Of a DNA stretch of 64,000 bases, positions 9,030-16,803 are shown piece by piece. The position numbers and the translations under genes are program-made. The notes under the pieces were generated by a model. The model did not search any database. It was given only the letters and a program-made list of their open reading frames with translations, and was not told the origin of the DNA. The DNA comes from Gammaproteobacteria bacterium (GTDB lineage: Bacteria > Pseudomonadota > Gammaproteobacteria > Pseudomonadales > UBA5518). The stretch is from contig JADIYI010000008.1 in assembly GCA_016705365.1 (NCBI GenBank), positions 2,236,667 through 2,300,666 on the forward strand, written 5' to 3'. Within the stretch, counting starts at the first letter, position 1. Every line of letters starts with the position of its first letter.

Positions 9030-9046
9030 CCTGGCATCGTGCCAGG
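9030..9046 (-). promoter_or_regulatory. Stem-loop in the atpE-atpF intergenic gap
   Basis: CCTGGCA-TCG-TGCCAGG is a perfect 7-bp stem with a 3-nt loop. It lies in the 131-bp spacer after atpE, the only sizeable gap inside the operon. The c subunit is needed in many more copies than b, so an mRNA-processing or stability role is plausible but unproven. Confidence 0.35.
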
Positions 9047-9133
9047 TGTGGATGTGGGTACTGGTGTCATGAATCAGAAAGTGCGAAAAAGTCCATCCGC
9101 AGTATTTTGTTCTCCTGTTTCTGATGCACGATG

Positions 9134-9412
9134 CTAGCCGCCTGCCGCAACCTGCATTGCGTCCCAGAAGGGATTGGCGAAGATGAGAATCATGGCCACC
9201 ACAAAACAGTAAATAGCAGTCGATTCGATCATCGCCAGGCTGACGAACAGGGTTCGGGACAAAGTCGGTGCGGCATCCGGTTGCTGGGCAATCGCCGCAA
9301 TCGCGGCGGCTGCTGCCCGTCCTTCGCCCAAGGCGGGGCCGATTGAACCGATCGCTATCGTAAGGCCGGCGGTGAAAATGGAAATGGCCGCGATAATCGA
9401 GAGATCCGTCAT
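9134..9412 (-). CDS. atpE: N-ATPase c subunit (rotor ring)
   Basis: A 92-residue two-helix proteolipid. Helix 1 has the GPALGEGRAA turn with Glu30 where Na+-type c subunits have Gln. Helix 2 carries the ion-binding Glu63 in MIESTAIYCF, with Ser64, Thr65 and Tyr68 at the positions used for Na+ coordination in Ilyobacter-type rings. The ring site therefore has two carboxylates. The conserved polar loop is AQQPDAA. The ATG overlaps the atpB stop (ATGA). The protein is in the inner membrane. Whether it carries H+ or Na+ cannot be decided from sequence alone. Confidence 0.92.
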   Translation of the reverse strand: MTDLSIIAAISIFTAGLTIAIGSIGPALGEGRAAAAAIAAIAQQPDAAPTLSRTLFVSLAMIESTAIYCFVVAMILIFANPFWDAMQVAAGG

Positions 9413-10125
9413 GATTTATCCCCTTTAGGTACTGATGGCTCTGGTTGCTGCGCTGAAGACTCCGGCTCTGCCGTCGCGGATGAAATATAGACGGTCGCCA
9501 GAATGGCAAAAATGTAGGCCTGGATCAGGCCGGTCAACAATCCCAGCATATCCATCACCACCGGGAAAAAGAACGGCGCGACCGTCAGCAGGATGGCTGC
9601 GATGACTGCACCACTCATGACGTTGCCGTAAAGCCGGATTGCCAGCGAGATACCCCGCGAGAACTCACCGATAATGTTGAAAGGCAGCATCACCATCGAG
9701 GGTTCAATAAAAGTTCGAAGGTAGCGCTTCACACCGCTGCTGGCAATGCTGAACAAAGGTACCGCCACCAGCACCGACAGCGCCAGCGCCGCTGTCGTGG
9801 ACAACGAGGCGGTGGGTGGCGAGAATCCGGGAATTACCAGTAACAGGTTGGATAACGCAATGAACAAAAACAGGGTGCCGGCAAAATACATTACATGCCG
9901 CGCCGAATTCCGGGTGATTTCTTCAATCTGGCCCTGAATCGTCTGTACGATCACCTCCAGTGTTGTGCGCCAGCGATCAGGTGGCACATCGGCGCGCAGA
10001 TTGCGGGTAATCACCCTGGAGATTCCCACCAGCAACGCCATCACAATCCAGGTATTGACGATGGTGGCGTTTACCTTCCAGCTCCCCAGCGTAAACACAA
10101 TGATCGCATCCGGTGAAAACTGCAT
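9409..10125 (-). CDS. atpB: N-ATPase a subunit
   Basis: A 238-residue polytopic membrane protein, the stator half of the ion channel. The essential arginine lies in SLAIRLYGNVMSG, and the C-terminal helix LTGLIQAYIFAILATVYISS is conserved in F-type a subunits. The ATG at 10125 overlaps the atpR stop (TAATG). The C-terminal tail after about residue 215 is polar (PESSAQQPEPS) and cytoplasmic. An in-frame upstream extension to 10293 is antisense-like and rejected. Confidence 0.9.
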   Translation of the reverse strand: MQFSPDAIIVFTLGSWKVNATIVNTWIVMALLVGISRVITRNLRADVPPDRWRTTLEVIVQTIQGQIEEITRNSARHVMYFAGTLFLFIALSNLLLVIPGFSPPTASLSTTAALALSVLVAVPLFSIASSGVKRYLRTFIEPSMVMLPFNIIGEFSRGISLAIRLYGNVMSGAVIAAILLTVAPFFFPVVMDMLGLLTGLIQAYIFAILATVYISSATAEPESSAQQPEPSVPKGDKS

Positions 10126-10439
10126 TATGCGCCCACTTGTTCGGGCAAGCCGGGTGCCCGGCTTGCGTTGGCCCAGAGCACGGCAGCCAGGCGCACAAGA
10201 AAAAACGCCAGTGCGTAGCCGGCCAGCGGCCAAGCGTTGGCTCCAGATGTCGTTACCCAGAAGCTGACGGCCAGCAGCATCGCAATCCGGCATGCCGAGC
10301 TGAATATCAGCAAGACTCCGGGGCGGGTGGAGCGCAGGGTCCGCCGCATACCCCAGGCCAGGCCGGCAAAAAACACCAGGCTGACGGGGACTCCGATGGA
10401 AAACCCCAGCAACACGGCCCCCCAGTCTATAACCATCAC
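10125..10439 (-). CDS. atpR: N-ATPase accessory membrane protein AtpR
   Basis: A 104-residue protein with three hydrophobic segments (about 8-28, 40-62 and 70-92) separated by basic stretches such as GMRRTLRSTRP. Its size, topology and place between atpQ and atpB match AtpR, a subunit specific to N-ATPase operons. The family role is uncertain; proposals include ring assembly. The gap to atpQ upstream is 38 bp, and the stop overlaps the atpB start. Confidence 0.8.
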   Translation of the reverse strand: MMVIDWGAVLLGFSIGVPVSLVFFAGLAWGMRRTLRSTRPGVLLIFSSACRIAMLLAVSFWVTTSGANAWPLAGYALAFFLVRLAAVLWANASRAPGLPEQVGA

Positions 10440-10477
10440 CGCTCGTCTCCCTTGCGCTTTGAGCCCTTGTTTTGCAC

Positions 10478-10777
10478 TTATTTACTCCGCGGCTTATTCG
10501 AGCTTTCCTTGTCGACCCAGTTCCAGGCGATCATGCCACCGATCGCTGCGCCACCCAGAATCAAGACAATGGGCCAGGAAAAGTTCTGCGGCGCCACCCG
10601 GTTCAGCCACAATCCCAGAAACGCGCCGCCCACTGTTGGCACCGCGATGGCCCAGCCGATCATCCCGAAAGCACCCAATCCCCGCAAGGGACTGAAGCCC
10701 GGCTCATTCCGGGCACGCTGCATGCGCTCGGCACGGCGGCGGATGGCGTCAGCCGAGTGATCGTTTTTCGGGTTCAT
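10478..10777 (-). CDS. atpQ: N-ATPase accessory protein AtpQ (AtpI-like)
   Basis: A 99-residue protein. A basic N-terminus (DAIRRRAERMQRARNEP) is followed by two membrane helices (about 35-57 and 67-86). The glycine-rich second segment WPIVLILGGAAIGGMIAWNW resembles AtpI-type ring-assembly factors. The ATG overlaps the atpC stop (ATGA). In N-ATPase operons this slot is AtpQ. Confidence 0.8.
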   Translation of the reverse strand: MNPKNDHSADAIRRRAERMQRARNEPGFSPLRGLGAFGMIGWAIAVPTVGGAFLGLWLNRVAPQNFSWPIVLILGGAAIGGMIAWNWVDKESSNKPRSK

Positions 10778-11184
10778 GCCAGTGGCTTCCGCAAGTCACC
10801 GAAACGGCGCACGATGCCCGCCTCAAGGCGTGACAGCGCAGATCGGGCTACCCGTTCTTCCTCGTCAATTTCAATAAAGATGGCCCGTATTGTGTCATGC
10901 AGGGAATCCAGATTCTCGCCCTGAACACCGCGACGGATTGCAATATCCACCTGATGGCCTTGCTTGACGAGCACACCCTCATCGATGCCGAAAAACTGCT
11001 CCCTACCGTCTGTACTGCTCAGGACCAGCACCGACGGTACCAGTGCCGTGACAAAATCGATATGGTTGGGCAGCATGCCAAAAGCGCCATTCGCAGCGAC
11101 GGCGAACAACCGTTGTGCGGTGCCTTCGAACAGGGTGCGCGTAGGCAGACGCAGCGTTATCTGCATGCTGTCCGCGAGACTCAT
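10774..11184 (-). CDS. atpC: N-ATPase epsilon subunit
   Basis: A 136-residue F1 epsilon subunit. The N-terminal beta-sandwich is recognisable in LRLPTRTLFEGTAQRLFAVA followed by GMLPNHIDFVTALVPSVL, matching the family GILPGH-type region. A C-terminal helical arm follows (residues about 95-136). It links gamma to the c ring and can regulate hydrolysis. The ATG overlaps the atpD stop. The epsilon gene directly after beta near the operon start is characteristic of N-ATPase clusters. Confidence 0.88.
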   Translation of the reverse strand: MSLADSMQITLRLPTRTLFEGTAQRLFAVAANGAFGMLPNHIDFVTALVPSVLVLSSTDGREQFFGIDEGVLVKQGHQVDIAIRRGVQGENLDSLHDTIRAIFIEIDEEERVARSALSRLEAGIVRRFGDLRKPLA

Positions 11185-12623
11185 GAGCTTGGCTCCAGAT
11201 CTTTCAGAGAGCCGATCATGTAATAGTCGGTTTCGTTATCTTCAAACTGGGTCTGGCTCAGAATCGTTTCGCAGCCATCCAGGGTGTCGGCAATCGCCAC
11301 CCGCTTGCCGTCGCTGCCGGTAAAGGAGCCGGTGGTAAAAAACGGTTGGGTAAGAAAACGCTCGAGCCGGCGCGCCCGCGCTACCGTGGCACGGTCGGCC
11401 GCGGAGAGCTCTTCCATGCCCAGCATCGCGATAATATCCCGCAGATCTTCGTATTCAGCCAGGGTGCGCCGCACCGCCCGGGCAATATCGTAATGGCGCT
11501 GGCCGACCACGGCGGGTGTGAGCATGACCGAGCTTGAAGCCAGTGGATCGACGGCCGGGTAGAGCCCCTCACTGGCCCGCTTGCGCGACAGCACCACAGA
11601 CGCCGAAAGGTGGGAGAAAATATGGGCCGCGGCCGGGTCGGTAAAATCATCGGCGGGCACGTAAACGGCCTGAATCGAGGTAATCGCGCCTTTGCGGGTA
11701 GAGGTAATGCGCTCCTGAAGCGAGGCCAGTTCCGTCGCCAGCGTGGGCTGATAGCCCACCCGCGACGGCATGCGTCCCATCAGGCCGGAGACCTCCGAGC
11801 CGGCCTGCACGAAGCGGAAAATATTGTCGATCAGCAGCAGCACGTCCTGCTGCAGGTCATCACGGAAATACTCCGCCATGGTAAGCGCTGTCCTGCCCAC
11901 CAGAAAACGCACACCGGGCGCTTCGTTCATCTGACCGAACAGCATCACGGTCTTGTCCCGCACGCCGGCGTCGCCCATCTCGCGATAGAGCTCTTCCGCT
12001 TCGCGGGAGCGCTCGCCGATACCACAGAACAGGCTAACCCCCTGATAATGCTGCACCGTGTTGTTGATCAATTCGGTGATCAGCACCGTTTTGCCCACTC
12101 CGGCTCCGCCAAACAGACCAGTTTTGCCGCCACGCTCTATGGGCGACAACAGGTCGATGGCTTTGATACCGGTTTCCAGGATGTCGCTGTGAACCACGCG
12201 ATCTTCAAGCCTCGGTGGCGCCTGGTGAATGGAGCGCCGGATAGTAGTGGCAGGGGCGGGCTTGCCGTCAATCGGGTGACCAAACACATTCAGCATGCGC
12301 CCCAGTACCGCATTACCCACCGGAACCTGAATGGGCGCGCCGGTTGTCTGTACCGGCATGCCGAGTCCGAGCCCACGCACCGGGGCCAGGGCCATGCAGC
12401 GAACGGCGCCGTTGTCGAGCAGAGATGCGACTTCCAGGGCCAGGTCGCCGGCATGGACCAGATCCTGGATACGCGGAGATGGTCTCGGGAACAGAACGTC
12501 CACCACACCGCCGCGAATGCCGATGATTCGTCCGACGCACGCTGCATCGCTGCCTGGCGCAAGACCCGCATTGTTTGTGGTCGGGTTGCTTGCTTGCAGA
12601 CCGGCAACGACCTGATCCGACAT
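11181..12623 (-). CDS. atpD: N-ATPase beta subunit
   Basis: About 480 residues, the catalytic F1 subunit. The Walker A loop is GGAGVGKTVLI, the catalytic glutamate region is GIGERSREAEELYREM, and LLLIDNIFRFVQAGSEVSGL is the Walker B/beta signature. A GGAAGG site eight bases before the ATG at 12623 favours that start over an ATG at 12644. It is the first gene of the operon; promoter-like elements and an inverted repeat lie just upstream. Confidence 0.94.
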   Translation of the reverse strand: MSDQVVAGLQASNPTTNNAGLAPGSDAACVGRIIGIRGGVVDVLFPRPSPRIQDLVHAGDLALEVASLLDNGAVRCMALAPVRGLGLGMPVQTTGAPIQVPVGNAVLGRMLNVFGHPIDGKPAPATTIRRSIHQAPPRLEDRVVHSDILETGIKAIDLLSPIERGGKTGLFGGAGVGKTVLITELINNTVQHYQGVSLFCGIGERSREAEELYREMGDAGVRDKTVMLFGQMNEAPGVRFLVGRTALTMAEYFRDDLQQDVLLLIDNIFRFVQAGSEVSGLMGRMPSRVGYQPTLATELASLQERITSTRKGAITSIQAVYVPADDFTDPAAAHIFSHLSASVVLSRKRASEGLYPAVDPLASSSVMLTPAVVGQRHYDIARAVRRTLAEYEDLRDIIAMLGMEELSAADRATVARARRLERFLTQPFFTTGSFTGSDGKRVAIADTLDGCETILSQTQFEDNETDYYMIGSLKDLEPSS

Positions 12624-12660
12624 GTGTCTTGCCTTCCGAGTCATGTGCCAGCACTGTTGA

Positions 12661-12695
12661 ACCGATCATATCAGTGTCTGCGTGATCGGTGCTAA
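12661..12695 (-). promoter_or_regulatory. Candidate atp operon promoter with overlapping inverted repeat
   Basis: ACCGATCA (12661-12668) and TGATCGGT (12683-12690) are perfect 8-bp inverted arms, 22 bp start to start, about two helical turns. Read on the minus strand, TTAGCA (12695-12690) and GATATG (12672-12667) lie 17 bp apart and make a plausible sigma70-type promoter. One arm touches the -10 and the other abuts the -35. The layout suggests a dimeric regulator; its identity is unknown. Confidence 0.4.
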
Positions 12696-12736
12696 CCCAG
12701 CCATTTTCCAATGGAACATGGGCCTGAAGCACGGAC

Positions 12737-12922
12737 GTGATTCCAAGGGAAGAATCGCTGCCCGATGCCCTGCAATACCTCGAGCCCGGCATCAGCTTCA
12801 ACTTCCAGCATCTGCATGACATCGCCATGCAACACAGCGACAATGACGCCGCGCGCCTCCTGAACAAGGCGCGCGCCGAGTTGTTTCGCGTAATCAACAG
12901 CGCCCGGGAACCCGCCGCCTGA
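12737..12922 (+). CDS. Hypothetical small protein between atpD and phosphoketolase
   Basis: A 61-codon ORF with a GTG start and coding-like codon choice. The product is mostly helical and charged (LHDIAMQHSDNDAARLLNKA), has no signal or membrane segment, and I recognise no family. The ribosome-binding site is weak. It lies in the same direction as the phosphoketolase gene, 66 bp upstream. It may be a small real gene or a remnant; it is the only candidate gene in the 365 bp between the two diverging start codons. Confidence 0.3.
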   Translation: MIPREESLPDALQYLEPGISFNFQHLHDIAMQHSDNDAARLLNKARAELFRVINSAREPAA

Positions 12923-12988
12923 TCGCGCGCTCAATCCGGCTCCTTCAGGCTCATCTCTGGATTGGATAGGACTATCAAGGAGAGCATC

Positions 12989-15418
12989 ATGAGCAGTACC
13001 CCCCGTATACAGAACACCGGCTTCGTTTTGAGTGAAGACGATCTGGGGCGTATTCATGCCTACTGGCGGGCGTGCAACTATCTGGCGGCCGGCATGATCT
13101 ACCTGCAGGACAATCCTCTGCTGCGCCGGCCACTCGAGGTCGATCACATAAAACAGCGACTGCTCGGCCACTGGGGCGCCAGCCCGGGTCTGAGCTTCAC
13201 CTACGTACACATGAACCGGCTTATCAACAAGTATGAGCTGAATGCAATCTTTCTTGCCGGTCCGGGGCATGGCGCACCGGGGGTGCTGGCGCCGGTTTAT
13301 CTCGAGGGCTCCTATTCCGAAATTTATCCGGGCAAGGGCGAGAACGAGGAGGGGATGCAGTCGTTCTTCAAGGAGTTTTCATTTCCCGGCGGCATCGGCA
13401 GCCATTGCACGCCGGAAACACCGGGTTCGATCAATGAGGGCGGAGAGCTGGGTTACAGTCTGTCGCACGCCTTTGGCGCTGCATTCGATAACCCCGACCT
13501 GCTGGTGAGTGTCGTGGTCGGTGACGGCGAGGCCGAGACAGGGCCGCTGGCCGCAGCCTGGCACTCAAACAAGTTTCTCAATCCCAAGCGTGATGGCGCC
13601 GTGTTGCCGGTCCTGCATCTGAACGGCTACAAAATCAACAATCCTGCCGTGCTGGCGCGAATTTCCCATGACGAGTTGCACAAGCTGTTCGAAGGCTATG
13701 GCTGGACGCCGTACTTTGTCGAGGGCGATGATCCGCTCGTCATGCACCAGTTGATGGCGAGCACCCTTGAACGCTGCGTGCTGGAGATCCGGCGTGTCCA
13801 GGAAGAGGCACGCCGCAGTGGCACGGCGACCCGGCCGCGCTGGCCCATGATCGTGCTGCGCAGCCCGAAAGGCTGGACCGGCCCCAGGGAAGTCGACGGT
13901 CGCAAGGTGGAGGGCTTCTGGCGGGCACACCAGGTGCCACTGAGCGGTGTACGCGGCAACCCGGAGCACCTCAAGCAGCTCGAAGCCTGGCTGCGCAGTT
14001 ATAAACCCGAAGAATTGTTTGACGACGACGGCAGATTGATCGAGGCCTTACGCGCACTTGCGCCGCAGGGTAATCGCAGGATGGGCGCAAACCCGCACGC
14101 CAATGGCGGGCTGCTGCGCAAGGCGCTGCGACTGCCGGATTTCCGCAATTACCGTGTCAAGCTGGATGAGCCCGGACAGCTGGAGGTCGAGAACACGCGG
14201 CCGCTGGGGGAATTTCTGCGCGATATCATGCAGCGGAATATGCACAACTTCCGCGTTTTCGGTCCGGACGAGACGACGTCGAACAAACTGAATGCAGTGT
14301 ATGAGGTCAGCCGGAAGATGTGGTTGGCCGACTACCTGCCGGAGGATGCCGACGGTGGGGAACTGGCGGTGGACGGCCGGGTGATGGAACTGCTGTCGGA
14401 GCATACCCTGGAAGGCTGGCTGGAGGGCTATCTGCTCACCGGGCGGCATGGTTTCTTCTCGACCTACGAAGCATTTGTCCACATTATCGATTCAATGTTC
14501 AACCAGCATGCCAAATGGCTCGATATCGCCGACGATATCCCGTGGCGTGCTCCGGTCGCGTCCCTCAATCTGTTGATCACGTCGACGGTCTGGCGGCAGG
14601 ATCACAACGGGTTCACACACCAGGATCCGGGCTTCCTCGATCTGGTCGTCAACAAGAGCCCGTCCGTGACGCGCATCTACTTGCCGCCGGACGTCAACAC
14701 GCTGTTGTCGGTTGCCAACCACTGTCTGCGCAGCACCAACGATGTGAACGTCATCGTCTGCGACAAACAGATGCACCTGCAGTATCTGGATATGGACTCC
14801 GCCATCCAGCACTGCACCAGCGGCGTGGGGATCTGGAGCTGGGCGAGCAACGATCAGGGCGGCGAACCCGATGTGGTCATGGTCGGTTGCGGCGATATCG
14901 CAACGCAGGAGGCACTGGCTGCAGTGGCATTGCTGCGAGAATATTTTCCGGCGTTGAAAATTCGATTCATCAACGTGGTTGATCTGTACACCATGACTTC
15001 GGACTCGGAGCATCCTCACGGTCTTTCCTACCGTGACTTCGACAGTCTGTTTACCCGGGACCGGCCCATCATCTTCAACTTTCACGGCTATCCATGGCTG
15101 ATTCACCGGCTTGCCTACCGGCGTGCGAATCACGAGAACCTGCATGTACGTGGTTACAAGGAGAAGGGCAGTATAAACACGCCGCTGGATCTGGCGATCC
15201 AGAACGAGGCCGATCGTTTCAGCTTGGCGATCGATGTCATCAACCGGGTTCCGGGGTTGCTGGTTGCCGGCGCCCACGTCAAACAGCGGCTGCGTAATTT
15301 GCAGAGCGAATGTGTCAACTACGCGCACGAGTACGGTGTGGACAAACCCGAGATTCGCGACTGGCGCTGGCCAGTATTCCTGTCGGAGGGTACCGGACCG
15401 GACCAAACCACCGGCTGA
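12989..15418 (+). CDS. xfp: Phosphoketolase (xylulose-5-P/fructose-6-P)
   Basis: An 809-residue thiamine-diphosphate enzyme of full family length. It cleaves xylulose 5-phosphate or fructose 6-phosphate with phosphate to acetyl phosphate plus a triose or tetrose phosphate. Visible motifs include GPGHGAPG (near 80), YPGKGENEEGMQSFFKEFS, the ThDP-binding VVGDGEAETGPLAAAWHSNK, and GHRMGANP-like RRMGANPHANGG. The ATG at 12989 has AAGGAG before it. No acetate kinase gene is present next door, so acetyl phosphate would be converted by enzymes encoded elsewhere. It diverges from the N-ATPase operon. Confidence 0.95.
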   Translation: MSSTPRIQNTGFVLSEDDLGRIHAYWRACNYLAAGMIYLQDNPLLRRPLEVDHIKQRLLGHWGASPGLSFTYVHMNRLINKYELNAIFLAGPGHGAPGVLAPVYLEGSYSEIYPGKGENEEGMQSFFKEFSFPGGIGSHCTPETPGSINEGGELGYSLSHAFGAAFDNPDLLVSVVVGDGEAETGPLAAAWHSNKFLNPKRDGAVLPVLHLNGYKINNPAVLARISHDELHKLFEGYGWTPYFVEGDDPLVMHQLMASTLERCVLEIRRVQEEARRSGTATRPRWPMIVLRSPKGWTGPREVDGRKVEGFWRAHQVPLSGVRGNPEHLKQLEAWLRSYKPEELFDDDGRLIEALRALAPQGNRRMGANPHANGGLLRKALRLPDFRNYRVKLDEPGQLEVENTRPLGEFLRDIMQRNMHNFRVFGPDETTSNKLNAVYEVSRKMWLADYLPEDADGGELAVDGRVMELLSEHTLEGWLEGYLLTGRHGFFSTYEAFVHIIDSMFNQHAKWLDIADDIPWRAPVASLNLLITSTVWRQDHNGFTHQDPGFLDLVVNKSPSVTRIYLPPDVNTLLSVANHCLRSTNDVNVIVCDKQMHLQYLDMDSAIQHCTSGVGIWSWASNDQGGEPDVVMVGCGDIATQEALAAVALLREYFPALKIRFINVVDLYTMTSDSEHPHGLSYRDFDSLFTRDRPIIFNFHGYPWLIHRLAYRRANHENLHVRGYKEKGSINTPLDLAIQNEADRFSLAIDVINRVPGLLVAGAHVKQRLRNLQSECVNYAHEYGVDKPEIRDWRWPVFLSEGTGPDQTTG

Positions 15419-15718
15419 AGCCGCGCCGATGGCAGTACCGGGAACAGCAGTGCCGGTGGATCCGCTCAGCTTGACACGCGGGCCGTTTGGAACGACTGAT
15501 GGTGATCAACAGCGAAACCGCGAGCGGCGCGAACGCAAGGGCGCTCGCGCATCGGCTCGAGGTATGCCGTAACGGCCCCGGGCGCAAGCACGCATGAGGC
15601 TGCGGACGCTACCCGCCTGAGTCCATCCGCAAGCATCGACGTGACGCGAGGCGTCAACGGCGGTGATAATTGCCTGCGGTCCGATGATCGGCATCGGTAC
15701 CAGAGATGAGGGGTGAAC
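15419..15718. other. Intergenic region after phosphoketolase
   Basis: 300 bases without a supported gene. A 7-bp inverted repeat GCGAGCG/CGCTCGC (15520-15548, 15-nt spacer) may end the phosphoketolase transcript, but it has no U-tract. The rest holds the candidate hydrolase promoter listed separately. Confidence 0.45.
15641..15670 (+). promoter_or_regulatory. Candidate promoter of the alpha/beta hydrolase gene
   Basis: GTGACG (15641-15646) and GATAAT (15665-15670) are 18 bp apart, with TG immediately upstream of the -10-like hexamer partly met (GGTGATAAT). The -35 overlaps the palindrome TGACGC-GAG-GCGTCA (15642-15656), a possible operator. The expected transcript start is about 40 bp before the ATG. 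Confidence 0.3.
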
Positions 15719-16627
15719 ATGCGAAGCGATATTTCCTTTCCCGGTCATGGTGGTGTCACGCTGCGCGGCTGGCTCTACACGCCGGCAGGGTCGAGCAACG
15801 GCCCCGCGCTGATCATGGCGCACGGATTCTCGGCGACGATCGACATGGGGCTCGATGCCTTCGCGCGGGTCTTCTGTGACGCCGGAATCACGGTGCTGGC
15901 CTACGATCAGCGCAATTTCGGCGTGAGCGACGGTGAACCACGCCAGGAAATCAATATCTGGGCGCAGGCGCGTGATTACTTTCGTGCGATCGACTGGCTG
16001 TCGGCGCGCCCCGAGGTCGATGCGCAGCGGGTAGGAATCTGGGGATCGAGCTTCAGCGGTGGCGAGGTGATGGTGGTCGCGGCGTGTGACAGGCGCGTCG
16101 CCGCGGTCATCGCGAATGTTCCGTTCGCGAGCCTGCCGGACACGGAAGACCGTCTTGCCACTCCGGGTGTATTCGAAACGATTCGCGCGGCGTTGCTCGA
16201 TGAAAGCGGCGGTGGTCCGGCCGATGCCGGCGGCGATCCGATCGGGCCGCTGGCCGTGGTGGCGCAGGAAGGGCTCGATCTGCCGGTGTTCCTGTCGTTC
16301 CCGGAAGCGACGCAATGGTTTCTCGAGCACGGTGCACGCGCCAGCAGGACCTGGCAGAATCGCGTGACGCTGCGCAATCTCCCGAGCGGCCCGCCACCGT
16401 TCGACCCGGGTGTTTGTGCGAGTCATATCGCGCCGGTGCCGTTGCTGATGGTGGTGGCGAGCGAGGACCAGTTGGCACCGACCGATGGCGCGCTGCTGAG
16501 CTTCGAACGCGCCGGCGAACCCAAGCGCCTGGAACTGATCGAGGGCGATCATTTCGTCCCCTACGATGGGTTGGGTTTTGTCCGGTCTTCGACCGCGATG
16601 CGCGATTTCCTGGTCGAATACCTGTGA
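15719..16627 (+). CDS. Alpha/beta hydrolase (S15/dienelactone-hydrolase-like)
   Basis: A 302-residue single-domain hydrolase. The nucleophile elbow is GIWGSSFSGGE (Ser around 113), with HGFSATID near the oxyanion region (residue 37 on) and the late GDHFVPYDG supplying the catalytic His. It has no signal peptide and is cytoplasmic. The ATG at 15719 has AGGGG five bases upstream; a GTG two codons earlier is less likely. An acyl-CoA ligase gene follows 176 bp downstream in the same direction, so a joint role in hydrolysing an ester and activating the released acid is possible but speculative. Confidence 0.82.
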   Translation: MRSDISFPGHGGVTLRGWLYTPAGSSNGPALIMAHGFSATIDMGLDAFARVFCDAGITVLAYDQRNFGVSDGEPRQEINIWAQARDYFRAIDWLSARPEVDAQRVGIWGSSFSGGEVMVVAACDRRVAAVIANVPFASLPDTEDRLATPGVFETIRAALLDESGGGPADAGGDPIGPLAVVAQEGLDLPVFLSFPEATQWFLEHGARASRTWQNRVTLRNLPSGPPPFDPGVCASHIAPVPLLMVVASEDQLAPTDGALLSFERAGEPKRLELIEGDHFVPYDGLGFVRSSTAMRDFLVEYL

Positions 16628-16803
16628 GGCGTGATGGCGGCGGCGTGCCGCGTGAAGCCGTGGCAGACGGCTTTGTTCGGCGCGGACACCAGCGCCGCCC
16701 GCTCCCGTGCCGGAGCATGCCCGGTTATCTGGAGGAAGCGCCGCGATGGCTGCAAACGGTCGGGCCTTGCCCGCGCGCTCGAATGAGAATGGAGGTTTGA
16801 GCA

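Noticed and set aside
15506..15560. Minus-strand end LRSRRSRFRC resembling the P450 C-terminus VRSRRARFRGF
   Set aside because: Only about ten Arg-rich residues match and no other P450 motif is near; chance similarity is likely.
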